Shown piece after piece: positions 16,983 to 25,546 of a DNA stretch of 64,000 bases. Location: positions 2,356,001 through 2,420,000 of the forward strand of contig NZ_CP033116.1 in assembly GCF_009497895.1 (NCBI RefSeq), written 5' to 3'. The notes under the pieces were generated by a model. That model was not told the origin of the DNA. It saw nothing but the letters and a program-made list of their open reading frames with translations, and made no database searches. The translations under genes were made by a program, and so were the position numbers. The first letter of the stretch is position 1. Each line of letters opens with the position of its first letter. This DNA comes from Halopseudomonas pelagia (GTDB lineage Bacteria; Pseudomonadota; Gammaproteobacteria; Pseudomonadales; Pseudomonadaceae).

Positions 16983-17186
16983 TCAGGCGGCGACGAACTG
17001 ACCGCTGAATGCATTGGCGGCAGCCAGCACGGATTCGTTCAACAGCGACTTGCAATCGCGTGCGCACTTGCCGCACTGGTTGGCTACATCAAGAGTATTG
17101 CGTAGATCGCGCATGCTGCATGCACCTTCGGCAACGGCGTTACGAATTTGTTTGTCTGATACACCTTTGCAAAGACATACATACAT
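16983..17186 (-). CDS. bfd: Bacterioferritin-associated ferredoxin
   Basis: Small [2Fe-2S] protein of 67 residues that docks on bacterioferritin and passes electrons to release stored iron. The four cluster cysteines are C4, C6, C38 and C41 in the Bfd pattern C-x-C ... C-x-x-C; Q-C-G-K-C is visible. ATG 17186 starts M-Y-V-C-L-C, as usual for Bfd; upstream in-frame starts would add a foreign N-terminus. A Fur-box-like sequence lies 40 nt upstream, fitting expression under iron shortage. Confidence 0.93.
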   Translation of the reverse strand: MYVCLCKGVSDKQIRNAVAEGACSMRDLRNTLDVANQCGKCARDCKSLLNESVLAAANAFSGQFVAA

Positions 17187-17224
17187 GGCGTTGACCCTGG
17201 GGCAAATGACTATGCTCTGCATGC

Positions 17225-17247
17225 TAATGTGAATGAGAATGCTTGTC
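17225..17247 (-). promoter_or_regulatory. Fur-box-like site upstream of bfd
   Basis: Read on the minus strand the sequence contains GCATTCTCATT followed by CACATTA, matching much of the Fur consensus of repeated NATWAT units. Its position just upstream of bfd, a classic Fur target, raises the likelihood. Match judged by eye only. Confidence 0.45.
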
Positions 17248-20200
17248 AAACAGATTTCTGTGCCTTTTGCTCAAGGCGTTTTTCCTGCCATTGCAGCACC
17301 ATAATGGTCAATGCCGGAAGCATCGTCAGGGTGACCAGCGTGGCGCCGATAATGCCCGCCATGACGATCACGCCGACACCGCGGTACAGCTCGCTTCCCG
17401 CACCGGGCAGGAACACCAGTGGCGCCAGACCACAAATGGTGGTGATGGTGGAGATCGCGATTGGACGCAGGCGCGAAGCCACCGCTTCATTGACCGCATC
17501 GACAGCATTCATGCCGTCTTCCAGACCATTGCGGATAGCCCGATCGACGATCAGTATCGGATTGTTGACCACGGTACCCATCAGGATCAGGAAGCCGAGC
17601 ATCGAGATCATGTCAAAAGGCTGGGTGAAGCCATTCATCCCCATTTGCTGCATTACCCAACCCGTGAGGTTGAGCAGGGCCAGTCCGGCAATACCGCCCG
17701 CGATACCCAGCGGGATAGTGGTCATGATCAGCAGCGGGTAGCCCCAGTGACTGAAGATCGCGACCATCAACAGATAGACAATGATCAGTGCCACCAGGTA
17801 GTTGCTGGCCAGGGATTCACGCGTCGCGTCCAGTTGGTCGGCCGCACCGGAAATGGTCAGGTTTACCCCGGTGGGCACTTCGCCGTTATCGCGCAGGTAT
17901 TCAACTACATCGCGGCGGACGATCTCCACGCCTGTCTCCAATGGCACCGAGCGGGGCGGGATGATGTTCAAGGTAATGGTACGGCGGCCATCCTTGCGCC
18001 TCACCGTGCTGGTGTCGACGCTCTCTTCAGTACGGGTCAGCTCGGATAACAACAGCGTTTCGCCGGCGGGTGTGTAGACCGCAATGTTGTCCAGTGTCTC
18101 CAGCGTCGCGCCTGGGCCTTGCTGGTTGTACAGGTACATATCGATCTTGTCGTCAGCCAGGAAAAACTCGTTAACAAAGGCGCCATCGGTGAGGGCCGCG
18201 ATGGAAAAGCCCACGTCTTCGGTGTTCATGCCGACTTCCGCTGCGCGCTCCCAGTCAGGCCGAACCTGTAACAACGGCTGCGCCAGCGAGAGGCTGGGCG
18301 GCTGGGATTGCAGGCCGGGGTCGTCGAACACTTCTCCTGCGCGGTTGTAGGCGGTCTGCGCGACGCTGTAAAGCGTGGCCAGGTCCGGGCCGGATATATC
18401 CAGGTTGACGCTGCGCGTTCCGCCGTCGTTGCTGCTGATGATGGACCCGCGTGCAGCGAAGGCGCGCATGCCAGGATAGGTTTCATATTTGCGTTCCAGA
18501 GCCGCCATCAGATCATTGATCTGCGACGGATCCTTGGGCTCGGTAATGATTCTCAGGCTTTGCGCATTCACGCCCAGGTTCATGTATTTCATCGCTGGTA
18601 CGTCGGTATCACCGTTCTCGTAAGCGGCGGGATCGTCATCCAGGAATGGCAGAAAATAGGCCTGTATTTCTTCTGCATAGGCTTCCATCGTCGCCAGGTT
18701 GTAGCCGGGCGGGGCGTTCATGGAGGCGAAGGTCTTCGGCTCCTCGCCCTCTGGCAGATACTCAGCCGGTGGCGTCAGAAAGACAATGATCGACAGGCTG
18801 ACAATCAGCGTGACGGCCAGGCAGCCGATACGCCGGGTGGCGGTGGCCACCAACCAGTCCAGGCGCCGCACTACCGCCGCATGCAAGCGCGCGCCGACAC
18901 TGACCGGGTCGGATTTCTGTTTGAAATCCAGCCGCGCGCTGATGGTTGGAATGACGGTAATCGCCACCAGCATCGAGGCCAGAATGGAGGCGGCGATGGC
19001 GATGGCGACGTCGGAATACAGCTGACCGGCCTCTTCGGCAATAAAGGCCACCGGAAGAAAGACCATAATGGTGGTCAGGGTTGAGGCCAGGACCGCGGGC
19101 CAGACTTTTTTTACCCCACTAATGGCGGCCTTGAGTCGATCCAATCCCCGGCGGCGCTCCAGTTCGATGCTCTCCAGCACGACGATACTGTTATCCAGCG
19201 TCATGCCGATAGCAAAAGCAACGCCCGCCAAGGAGATAACGTTAATGGTGCGCCCGGCCAATGCCAGCCCGAGGAAGGCGGCGATGGTGCAGATGGGAAT
19301 GCCGATCACGCCCACTGCGGTAGCGCGAAACGAGCGCATGAACAGATACATGATCAGCGTCGAAAGCAGGGCCCCAAGCAGCAGGTTTTTCCAGACGTTG
19401 ATGATCGAGGCCTGCACATAGACTACGTCATCGGCGGTCAAGCGTAGTTGCATGCCCTCCGGGTTTAGCAGCTCTTGGTTGATCAGCTCGATCTCGGCCT
19501 GCATGTCCTCCTTGATACGGATGACATTCGAGCCACTTTCCCGACGAACCGCCAGACTGATTACCGGGCTGCCGTTGTAATAGGAGCGATCACGGATACG
19601 GAAATGATCCAGCTCCACTTCAGCCACGTCGCGCAGCCGCGTAAGGCTGTCTTCGCGGCGGGTCAGAATCATGTTTTCCAGATCTGCAAGATCATCAAAC
19701 CGGCCCACCGTACGCAGCAGGTAGCTGCGTTTGCCGCTATCGATCTCGCCGCCGGAGATATCCTGATTGCGCTCGCCGATGGCCTCGCGCACGTCATTCA
19801 GACTCAGGCCGCGGGCGGACAGTCGCTCGGGGTCAATACGGATCTGGACCTGACGCGCGGCCCCACCACGAACCTCGACCTGGGCCACGCCGGCAACACT
19901 GGACATGCGCGTGCGTACATTGTCTTCGATGTAGTCACGCATCATGTCCATATCCAGCCCACGTGGATTATTCTCCAGCGGCGAGACGGTGAAATACATG
20001 AAAGCGTTGGAAGAGAAGGAGGTTGCGCTGACGCGCGGCTCATCCACATTCTCCGGGTAGGAGGGCACCTGAGTGAGAGCATTGTTGACGCGTATCAGGG
20101 TCTCGGTGATATCCACGCCAAAGGGAAAGTCCAGCTCGATTTCCGCCGAGCCGGTAGTGGCGGTGGACGTGATCTCTTCCAGGTAGGGAATGTTGCGCAG

Positions 20201-20404
20201 GAATTCTTCCTGCTCGATAAGAATTTCCTTTTCGATATCCTGCGGCGTCGCCCCCGGCCAACTTGTCTCGATGGTAATGGTGCGGGTTTCCAGGTCCGGA
20301 ATCATCTGCACCGGAATCCGCAGTGCAGCAATCACGCCCAGCACGCAAACAATCAATACCGTGACGGTAACCAGGATGCCGTGCCGGACAATATGTTCAA
20401 ACAT
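17246..20404 (-). CDS. RND efflux permease (AcrB/HAE1-like)
   Basis: Inner-membrane proton-driven pump of 1052 residues with the standard RND layout: membrane helix at about 8-30, a large periplasmic loop, helices 2-6 (about 335-475), helix 7 near 530, a second periplasmic loop, and helices 8-12 (about 870-1035). In helix 4 the proton-relay motif reads G-M-T-L-D-N-S-I-V-V-L-E, so the first aspartate is kept and the second is asparagine, as in a number of non-AcrB RND pumps. Its adaptor gene ends 5 nt upstream. No outer-membrane channel gene is present, so a shared TolC/OprM-type channel is likely. The substrate is unknown. Confidence 0.92.
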   Translation of the reverse strand: MFEHIVRHGILVTVTVLIVCVLGVIAALRIPVQMIPDLETRTITIETSWPGATPQDIEKEILIEQEEFLRNIPYLEEITSTATTGSAEIELDFPFGVDITETLIRVNNALTQVPSYPENVDEPRVSATSFSSNAFMYFTVSPLENNPRGLDMDMMRDYIEDNVRTRMSSVAGVAQVEVRGGAARQVQIRIDPERLSARGLSLNDVREAIGERNQDISGGEIDSGKRSYLLRTVGRFDDLADLENMILTRREDSLTRLRDVAEVELDHFRIRDRSYYNGSPVISLAVRRESGSNVIRIKEDMQAEIELINQELLNPEGMQLRLTADDVVYVQASIINVWKNLLLGALLSTLIMYLFMRSFRATAVGVIGIPICTIAAFLGLALAGRTINVISLAGVAFAIGMTLDNSIVVLESIELERRRGLDRLKAAISGVKKVWPAVLASTLTTIMVFLPVAFIAEEAGQLYSDVAIAIAASILASMLVAITVIPTISARLDFKQKSDPVSVGARLHAAVVRRLDWLVATATRRIGCLAVTLIVSLSIIVFLTPPAEYLPEGEEPKTFASMNAPPGYNLATMEAYAEEIQAYFLPFLDDDPAAYENGDTDVPAMKYMNLGVNAQSLRIITEPKDPSQINDLMAALERKYETYPGMRAFAARGSIISSNDGGTRSVNLDISGPDLATLYSVAQTAYNRAGEVFDDPGLQSQPPSLSLAQPLLQVRPDWERAAEVGMNTEDVGFSIAALTDGAFVNEFFLADDKIDMYLYNQQGPGATLETLDNIAVYTPAGETLLLSELTRTEESVDTSTVRRKDGRRTITLNIIPPRSVPLETGVEIVRRDVVEYLRDNGEVPTGVNLTISGAADQLDATRESLASNYLVALIIVYLLMVAIFSHWGYPLLIMTTIPLGIAGGIAGLALLNLTGWVMQQMGMNGFTQPFDMISMLGFLILMGTVVNNPILIVDRAIRNGLEDGMNAVDAVNEAVASRLRPIAISTITTICGLAPLVFLPGAGSELYRGVGVIVMAGIIGATLVTLTMLPALTIMVLQWQEKRLEQKAQKSV

Positions 20405-20409
20405 TCGGC

Positions 20410-21537
20410 TTACTCGCTTTCCGTGGCGGTAATCTTCACGGCCTGGCCGTCTCTGAGCGTTTCATTGCCGCGGGTGACCACGGTCTGCCCTTCCTCCAGG
20501 CCAGAACGGATTTCCACCTGGCCGGCAAAGCTCAGGCCGGTCTCTACCTGGAGTTCGCGCACGGTCGGATTCTCGCCTTCCTCCGCACTCGCATCCGCGA
20601 CGACCCAGACGCTGACGCGACCGTCAGGGTAACGTCGCAATGCGTCACGATTGACAACAATACCGCGGCGTTTCTCAGCCAGCCTCAAGGTCGCGTGGGC
20701 TGACATGCCGGGGATCAGCAGTGGCTGATCCGCGTCTTCAATCTGGGTACGCAACAAGAAGGTGCGTGCATCGCTGCTGCTCAAAGGCACCTTATTGATT
20801 ACCTTGCCGGTGAAGCTGCGTTGCGGATGCGCGTCGAAGCGGATGTTCAGGGTCGCGCTGTCTTCGACCAGAGGGTAGAAGCGCTGGGCTAATTGAAAAT
20901 CGATACGTAACTGTTCAGTGGATACCAGCTCCAGCAGGTCAGTACCCGGCGTCACCCATTCACCGACCTCTACCAGCTTGCGACTGAGAGTACCGTCAAA
21001 GGGTACCGTGATCTTATGGCGTTGCAGTTCTGCTTGGCGTTGGCGCACTTGAGCATCGGCTACCTGGACCGAGGCGGCATCCACGCGCGCCTGAGACTCC
21101 AGCCCGCGGACCTCGCTGGCGGCAATTGCGTTGCGCGACACCAATGTCTGGGCTTCGTCAAAGCGCCGCTGGCTGTCGGCCTGAGCTTCCCGTGCACTGC
21201 GGGCCGAGGCGCGGGCGCCGTCCAGAGCAATTTCCGCCAGTTCGCTGTCCAGCTCGATAAGCAAGTCTCCCGCGCCGACCTGGTCACCGGCTTCCACGTG
21301 GATCCGTTGCACCAGACCGGCCACTTGCGATGAGAGTAAGGCGATCTGTGAAGCCGAGACGCTGCCGCTGATGGGCACTTCGTTGACCAACTGTTGTTCG
21401 CGTGCTTCGCCCACTTCAACGATCACTGCGTTGTTGGCATGAACCAAGCCAACTTTCAGGGAAAGTGCGGAAAACAGAAGGGCGCACAGCAGTTGGCGCT
21501 GCCGGGACATGGAGTGCAGGAAAGGTGAGTTCATCAT
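20410..21537 (-). CDS. RND periplasmic adaptor (membrane fusion protein)
   Basis: Protein of 375 residues. A cleavable signal peptide (about 1-33, ending V-H-A) precedes a lipoyl/barrel-sandwich half-motif (A-S-Q-I-A-L-L-S-S-Q-V-A-G), an alpha hairpin rich in A, R, Q and E (about 100-165), the second lipoyl half (P-F-D-G-T-L-S-R) and a beta-barrel domain. There is no lipobox cysteine. It connects the following RND permease to an outer-membrane channel. The pair is an operon with 5 nt between genes. Two adjacent ATG codons (21537, 21534) are possible starts. Confidence 0.9.
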   Translation of the reverse strand: MMNSPFLHSMSRQRQLLCALLFSALSLKVGLVHANNAVIVEVGEAREQQLVNEVPISGSVSASQIALLSSQVAGLVQRIHVEAGDQVGAGDLLIELDSELAEIALDGARASARSAREAQADSQRRFDEAQTLVSRNAIAASEVRGLESQARVDAASVQVADAQVRQRQAELQRHKITVPFDGTLSRKLVEVGEWVTPGTDLLELVSTEQLRIDFQLAQRFYPLVEDSATLNIRFDAHPQRSFTGKVINKVPLSSSDARTFLLRTQIEDADQPLLIPGMSAHATLRLAEKRRGIVVNRDALRRYPDGRVSVWVVADASAEEGENPTVRELQVETGLSFAGQVEIRSGLEEGQTVVTRGNETLRDGQAVKITATESE

Positions 21538-21732
21538 TGCTCAAGCGGCCGGAAAATAGATTGAATACAGCATACACAGGCCTTTCTTCAGTGCAACGCA
21601 CTGGGCGCGCGGCATCGCAAGGCATTGCTACAAAAGATGTATGGCCTTGAGCGGTGGCAGGGAACGAATCGGGCTCGCCTGTCTCTATTTACATGGACAC
21701 GGAACACTAAAACCGCAATTGAGGATGTACCC

Positions 21733-21975
21733 ATGGAACCGGCACTGAAAGACATTGGCACACTGTTTGAACAATTGGGTTTACCCGCAGATGAAGCGAG
21801 TATCGATGAGTTTATTGCTAGCCACTACCCACTGCCCGACGAGGTAAAACTGTCGGAAGCTCCGTTCTGGAGTGATAGCCAGGCGGCGTTCCTGAAGGCA
21901 GAGATTCTTGAAGACGCAGAGTGGGCACCGATTGTTGATGAGCTGAATGTAAGACTGCACGCCAACAAGGCCTGA
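21733..21975 (+). CDS. DUF2789 family protein
   Basis: Protein of 80 residues with the DUF2789 pattern: L-F-x-Q-L-G-L-P in helix 1, F-I-A-S-H-Y-P-L-P, and A-P-F-W followed by Q-A-A-F-L. Small, soluble and acidic, with no known function. ATG 21733 follows GAGG; longer in-frame starts back to 21625 add an unrelated N-terminus. It stands alone and ends at a long perfect terminator stem. Confidence 0.88.
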   Translation: MEPALKDIGTLFEQLGLPADEASIDEFIASHYPLPDEVKLSEAPFWSDSQAAFLKAEILEDAEWAPIVDELNVRLHANKA

Positions 21976-21982
21976 GACAGCT

Positions 21983-22022
21983 AGCGCCTTGCGGGCTTGC
22001 AAGCCCGCAAGGCGCTGTGTTT
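21983..22022 (+). terminator. Long perfect palindrome, terminator of DUF2789 gene
   Basis: A 34-nt sequence from AGCGCCTTGC to GCAAGGCGCT (21983-22016) is perfectly self-complementary over 17 base pairs, followed by GTGTTTT. It starts 8 nt after the stop codon. Confidence 0.85.
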
Positions 22023-22153
22023 TGCTAGGATATTGGGGTTAACGGTACATCAGGACATGAATGTACACGATTTGTATAAGCACTGAGTCCGCGCTGGAGC
22101 CATAATTGACGGGTTATCAAGATCTGCGGACCACCGCAAAAGGATTCCGTCAT

Positions 22154-24301
22154 ATGACTGCAGTAGAAACACAGCGACCCCAGCTTAGCTCGTCATACCT
22201 TCCCCGTTCACCCGCATTGGACGGCAGCGATCCAGAAGCCAAGCGCGCGGAGATGGCTGAGTATTTCACCAGCGTATTTGATCGATACGAATCTCTTTTT
22301 GACCTGTTGGCCAATGATGCGGCTTTCTACGACAAGCCCATAGCGCTGCGTCATCCGTTGATTTTCTACTTCGGTCACACGGCAACTTTTTATACCAACA
22401 AACTGGTATTGGCCAAACTGCTTCCCGAGCGCATCGACCCGCGGCTTGAATCCATCTGCGCGGTCGGCGTGGATGAGATGAGCTGGGACGACCTCGACGA
22501 CACTCACTACGAATGGCCCAGTGTGGGTGAGGTACGCGCCTATCGACAGAAAGTGCGTGCTGCGGTGCTCAAGGTGATCAATAGCCTGCCATTGCACCTG
22601 CCAATTCAGTGGGAGGGCACTTGGTGGCCGATAATCATGTGTATTGAACATGAGCTGATTCATCTGGAAACCAGCACCGTGCTGATACGTCAGCACAAGC
22701 TCGATTATGTTCGCTCCCTACCCGAATGGTCTCGATGCAAGTCTTCTTGCGCCGTTCACAGCGCTGCCCCGGCAAACCAGCTGTTGTCTTTGCCTGCCGG
22801 TCAGGTGACTCTGGGCAAGGCGCGCAATGCGGACCGTTATGGCTGGGATAACGAATACGGTCACCGGCAAGTGGATGTCGAAGCGTTCCAGGCCAGCCGC
22901 TATCTAGTCAGCAACGCCGAGTTTCTGCAGTTCGTCGAGGCCGGCGGGTACGCCGATGACGAGGTTTGGGACGAAGAGGGGCTCAAGTGGCGTGATTTCA
23001 CCGCTGCGCAACATCCAGCGTTCTGGGTTTGGCGCGATGCCTGGCATTTGCGCCTGATGAGCGAAGAAGTCAACATGCCTTGGGACTGGCCAGTAGAGGT
23101 CAATTGTCTGGAGGCCAGCGCGTTCTGCCGCTGGAAAGCACGTGAGACGGGTGAGCCGATCCGTTTGCCTAGCGAGGATGAGTGGTATCGGCTATATGAT
23201 CACGCCGGGGTGCAGGAAATATCGGCAGCCCCTGCCAGTGCCAATCTTCAGCTGGACCACTTTGCCTCCCCATGCCCGGTCACCGAATTCGCCCACGGCG
23301 ACTTTTACGATGTGGTGGGCAATGTCTGGCAATGGACCCACACGCCTATCTATCCCTTCGACGGCTTTCAGGTGCACCCGTTGTACGATGATTTCACCAC
23401 CCCGACCTTCGACAATCAGCATAATCTGATCAAGGGCGGGTCCTGGGCCTCCTGCGGCAACGAAACCCGGCGCAGTGCGCGCTATGCTTTCCGTCGTCAT
23501 TTTTTCCAACATGCGGGGTTCCGTTACGTGTCTTCCGATGCTCAGGCTCAAGAGCCGAATGCCTATTACGAAAGTGACCGGCAGATGTCCGAATATGCCG
23601 AGTTTCATTACGGCGACAGCTACTTCAATGTCTCGAATTTCCCCAAGGCGATGGCTGAGCTGGCGATTGCTGCAATGGGTGATCAACCGGCTGAAACCGC
23701 GCTTGATCTGGGCTGCGCCTCTGGACGTGCGACCTTCGAGTTGGCCAGGCATTTTACCCATGTGACCGGTATCGACTTTTCCGCGCGCTTTGTCGGCCAG
23801 GGGGCAGAGATGGCGGAGCAGGGCATATTACGTTATACGCTGACGGACGAGGGCGAGCTGGTTTCCTACAAGTCCAGCAGTCTGGCTGACCTGCGACTGG
23901 CCGAGTACGCGTCAAAGGTGGCGTTCTACCAGGGTGATGCGTGCAATCTCAAGCCGCAGTTCAGCGGCTACGATCTTGTTCTGGCGGTCAATCTGATTGA
24001 CCGGCTGTATGACCCCGCCAGTTTTCTCGAGACCGTGCATGAACGGTTGAATCTGGGTGGCAAACTGGTATTGGCTTCACCCTACACCTGGCTTGAGGAG
24101 CACACCCCGCGCGCGCAATGGGTGGGTGGGTTCAAGAAAGACGGTGAGAATTACACCACCCTGGACGGGTTACAGGATCTGCTCGGCAAACACTTCCGGC
24201 CAGTAGGCGAGCCGCAAAAAGTTGAATTTGTCATCCGTGAGACTCGGCATAAATTCCAACATAGCTATTCTGAAGCCAGCGTATGGGAACGTATCCTGTG
24301 A
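22154..24301 (+). CDS. ovoA: Ovothiol synthase OvoA (5-histidylcysteine sulfoxide synthase and methyltransferase)
   Basis: Protein of 715 residues catalysing the oxidative joining of cysteine to carbon 5 of histidine, and also the final N-methylation, in ovothiol A synthesis. An N-terminal DinB-like domain holds the iron histidines (H75 in F-G-H-T-A-T-F-Y, and H166/H170 in E-H-E-L-I-H). A formylglycine-synthase-like domain follows (about 205-475, with G-G-S-W-A-S-C-G-N-E-T-R-R). A SAM methyltransferase ends the protein (about 535-715, motif L-D-L-G-C-A-S-G-R). The third domain separates OvoA from the ergothioneine enzyme EgtB. ATG 22154 follows AAAAGGA. The lyase partner starts 12 nt downstream. 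Confidence 0.93.
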   Translation: MTAVETQRPQLSSSYLPRSPALDGSDPEAKRAEMAEYFTSVFDRYESLFDLLANDAAFYDKPIALRHPLIFYFGHTATFYTNKLVLAKLLPERIDPRLESICAVGVDEMSWDDLDDTHYEWPSVGEVRAYRQKVRAAVLKVINSLPLHLPIQWEGTWWPIIMCIEHELIHLETSTVLIRQHKLDYVRSLPEWSRCKSSCAVHSAAPANQLLSLPAGQVTLGKARNADRYGWDNEYGHRQVDVEAFQASRYLVSNAEFLQFVEAGGYADDEVWDEEGLKWRDFTAAQHPAFWVWRDAWHLRLMSEEVNMPWDWPVEVNCLEASAFCRWKARETGEPIRLPSEDEWYRLYDHAGVQEISAAPASANLQLDHFASPCPVTEFAHGDFYDVVGNVWQWTHTPIYPFDGFQVHPLYDDFTTPTFDNQHNLIKGGSWASCGNETRRSARYAFRRHFFQHAGFRYVSSDAQAQEPNAYYESDRQMSEYAEFHYGDSYFNVSNFPKAMAELAIAAMGDQPAETALDLGCASGRATFELARHFTHVTGIDFSARFVGQGAEMAEQGILRYTLTDEGELVSYKSSSLADLRLAEYASKVAFYQGDACNLKPQFSGYDLVLAVNLIDRLYDPASFLETVHERLNLGGKLVLASPYTWLEEHTPRAQWVGGFKKDGENYTTLDGLQDLLGKHFRPVGEPQKVEFVIRETRHKFQHSYSEASVWERIL

Positions 24302-24312
24302 CCGGGCTTTAG

Positions 24313-25527
24313 ATGAGGGATAACGGATTGGGTATTGATTTTGACCAGTTGATCTCCCGCGAGCACACCGAATCCGTCAAGTTCGATGCGCGAGAATCGG
24401 TATTTGGCACTGATCAGGTGATTCCGCTGTGGGTAGCGGATATGGATTTCGCAGCGCCGCAAGCCATCACCCGCGCGCTTGAGGAACGAGCCCGGCATCC
24501 GGTCTACGGCTATAGCCTGTTTCCGGAATCCCTCTACCAGTCGATGATCGACTGGTTCGCTTCCCGGCATGGCTGGCATATCGAACGTGATTGGATTTTG
24601 CTGGCGCCGGGCGTGGTGCCTTCGCTGCACGCCGCTGCCATGGCATTCGCTGCTGAGGGCGAAGGGATCATTATTCAGCCGCCGGTGTATCCGCCGTTTT
24701 TCAGTTCGGTAAAAAAAACCGGGCGCCGGGTGATTGAAAACCCGCTGCAGTGGGTTGACGGTGAATACCGGATGGATCTGGAGCATCTGTCTGCGTGTGC
24801 ACGGCAGGGCGCCAGGATGCTGGTTCTGTGCTCGCCCCATAATCCCGTTGGGCGAGTCTGGCGACGCGAAGAGCTAGAGGGTTTATTGGAGATCACGCGG
24901 CAACACGATCTGCTGGTGGTCTCTGATGATATCCATTGCGATCTGGTGTTTGATGGCCATCGCCAACAGATGCTCGCCAGTATGGCGACGCGCGAGGATC
25001 GCATCATCACCGCGTTGGCACCCAGCAAGACCTTCAATATCCCGGGCATGGGTCTTTCTGCGCTGGTGATTGCGGATGCCGGCCAACGCCAGGCAATCAA
25101 GCGGGTGTTCGATTCCCTGCATATGCTGCAGGCCAATCCGTTCAGTATTGTCGCATTCGAAGCGGCCTATCGGCATGGCGGCCCCTGGCTGGATGCGCTG
25201 CTGCCGTATCTGCAGTCGAACATGCAGTTTGTCCGGCAGTATTTGCAGCAGCATGTGCCACAGATCCGCTGCGCCCAGGCTCAGGGTACTTACCTGTTGT
25301 GGCTGGATTGTCGCGCGCTGGGGATGACCGATGGGCAGCTCAAGGCCTTCTTTATTCAAAAAGCCGGGGTCGGGCTGAACCCGGGTATCAGCTTTGGGGT
25401 TGCGGGCAGTGGCTATATGCGGATCAATATCGGCACCCGGCGCGCGTTGTTGCAGCAGGCTCTCGAACAGATCCGCGACGCTGTTCAGGTGCATGTGGCC
25501 ACCGCGCTCGGCCGTGAGTCGCGTTAG
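24313..25527 (+). CDS. ovoB: PLP-dependent C-S lyase, probable OvoB
   Basis: Protein of 404 residues of the MalY/PatB aminotransferase fold. The PLP lysine is K239 in A-P-S-K-T-F-N, and the cofactor-binding S-P-H-N-P-V-G and S-D-D-I-H-C-D motifs are present. In ovothiol synthesis a PLP lyase cleaves the 5-histidylcysteine sulfoxide made by OvoA to give 5-thiohistidine. Placement 12 nt after ovoA makes that role much more likely than general cystathionine beta-lyase. ATG 24313 gives the usual family N-terminus. It is convergent with the ABC transporter gene. Confidence 0.85.
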   Translation: MRDNGLGIDFDQLISREHTESVKFDARESVFGTDQVIPLWVADMDFAAPQAITRALEERARHPVYGYSLFPESLYQSMIDWFASRHGWHIERDWILLAPGVVPSLHAAAMAFAAEGEGIIIQPPVYPPFFSSVKKTGRRVIENPLQWVDGEYRMDLEHLSACARQGARMLVLCSPHNPVGRVWRREELEGLLEITRQHDLLVVSDDIHCDLVFDGHRQQMLASMATREDRIITALAPSKTFNIPGMGLSALVIADAGQRQAIKRVFDSLHMLQANPFSIVAFEAAYRHGGPWLDALLPYLQSNMQFVRQYLQQHVPQIRCAQAQGTYLLWLDCRALGMTDGQLKAFFIQKAGVGLNPGISFGVAGSGYMRINIGTRRALLQQALEQIRDAVQVHVATALGRESR

Positions 25528-25546
25528 AGTATCGAGTCGCTGGATC

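Noticed and set aside
19475..20632. 385-codon open frame antisense to the RND pump
   Set aside because: It lies wholly opposite a clear RND permease and adaptor junction and shows no domain.
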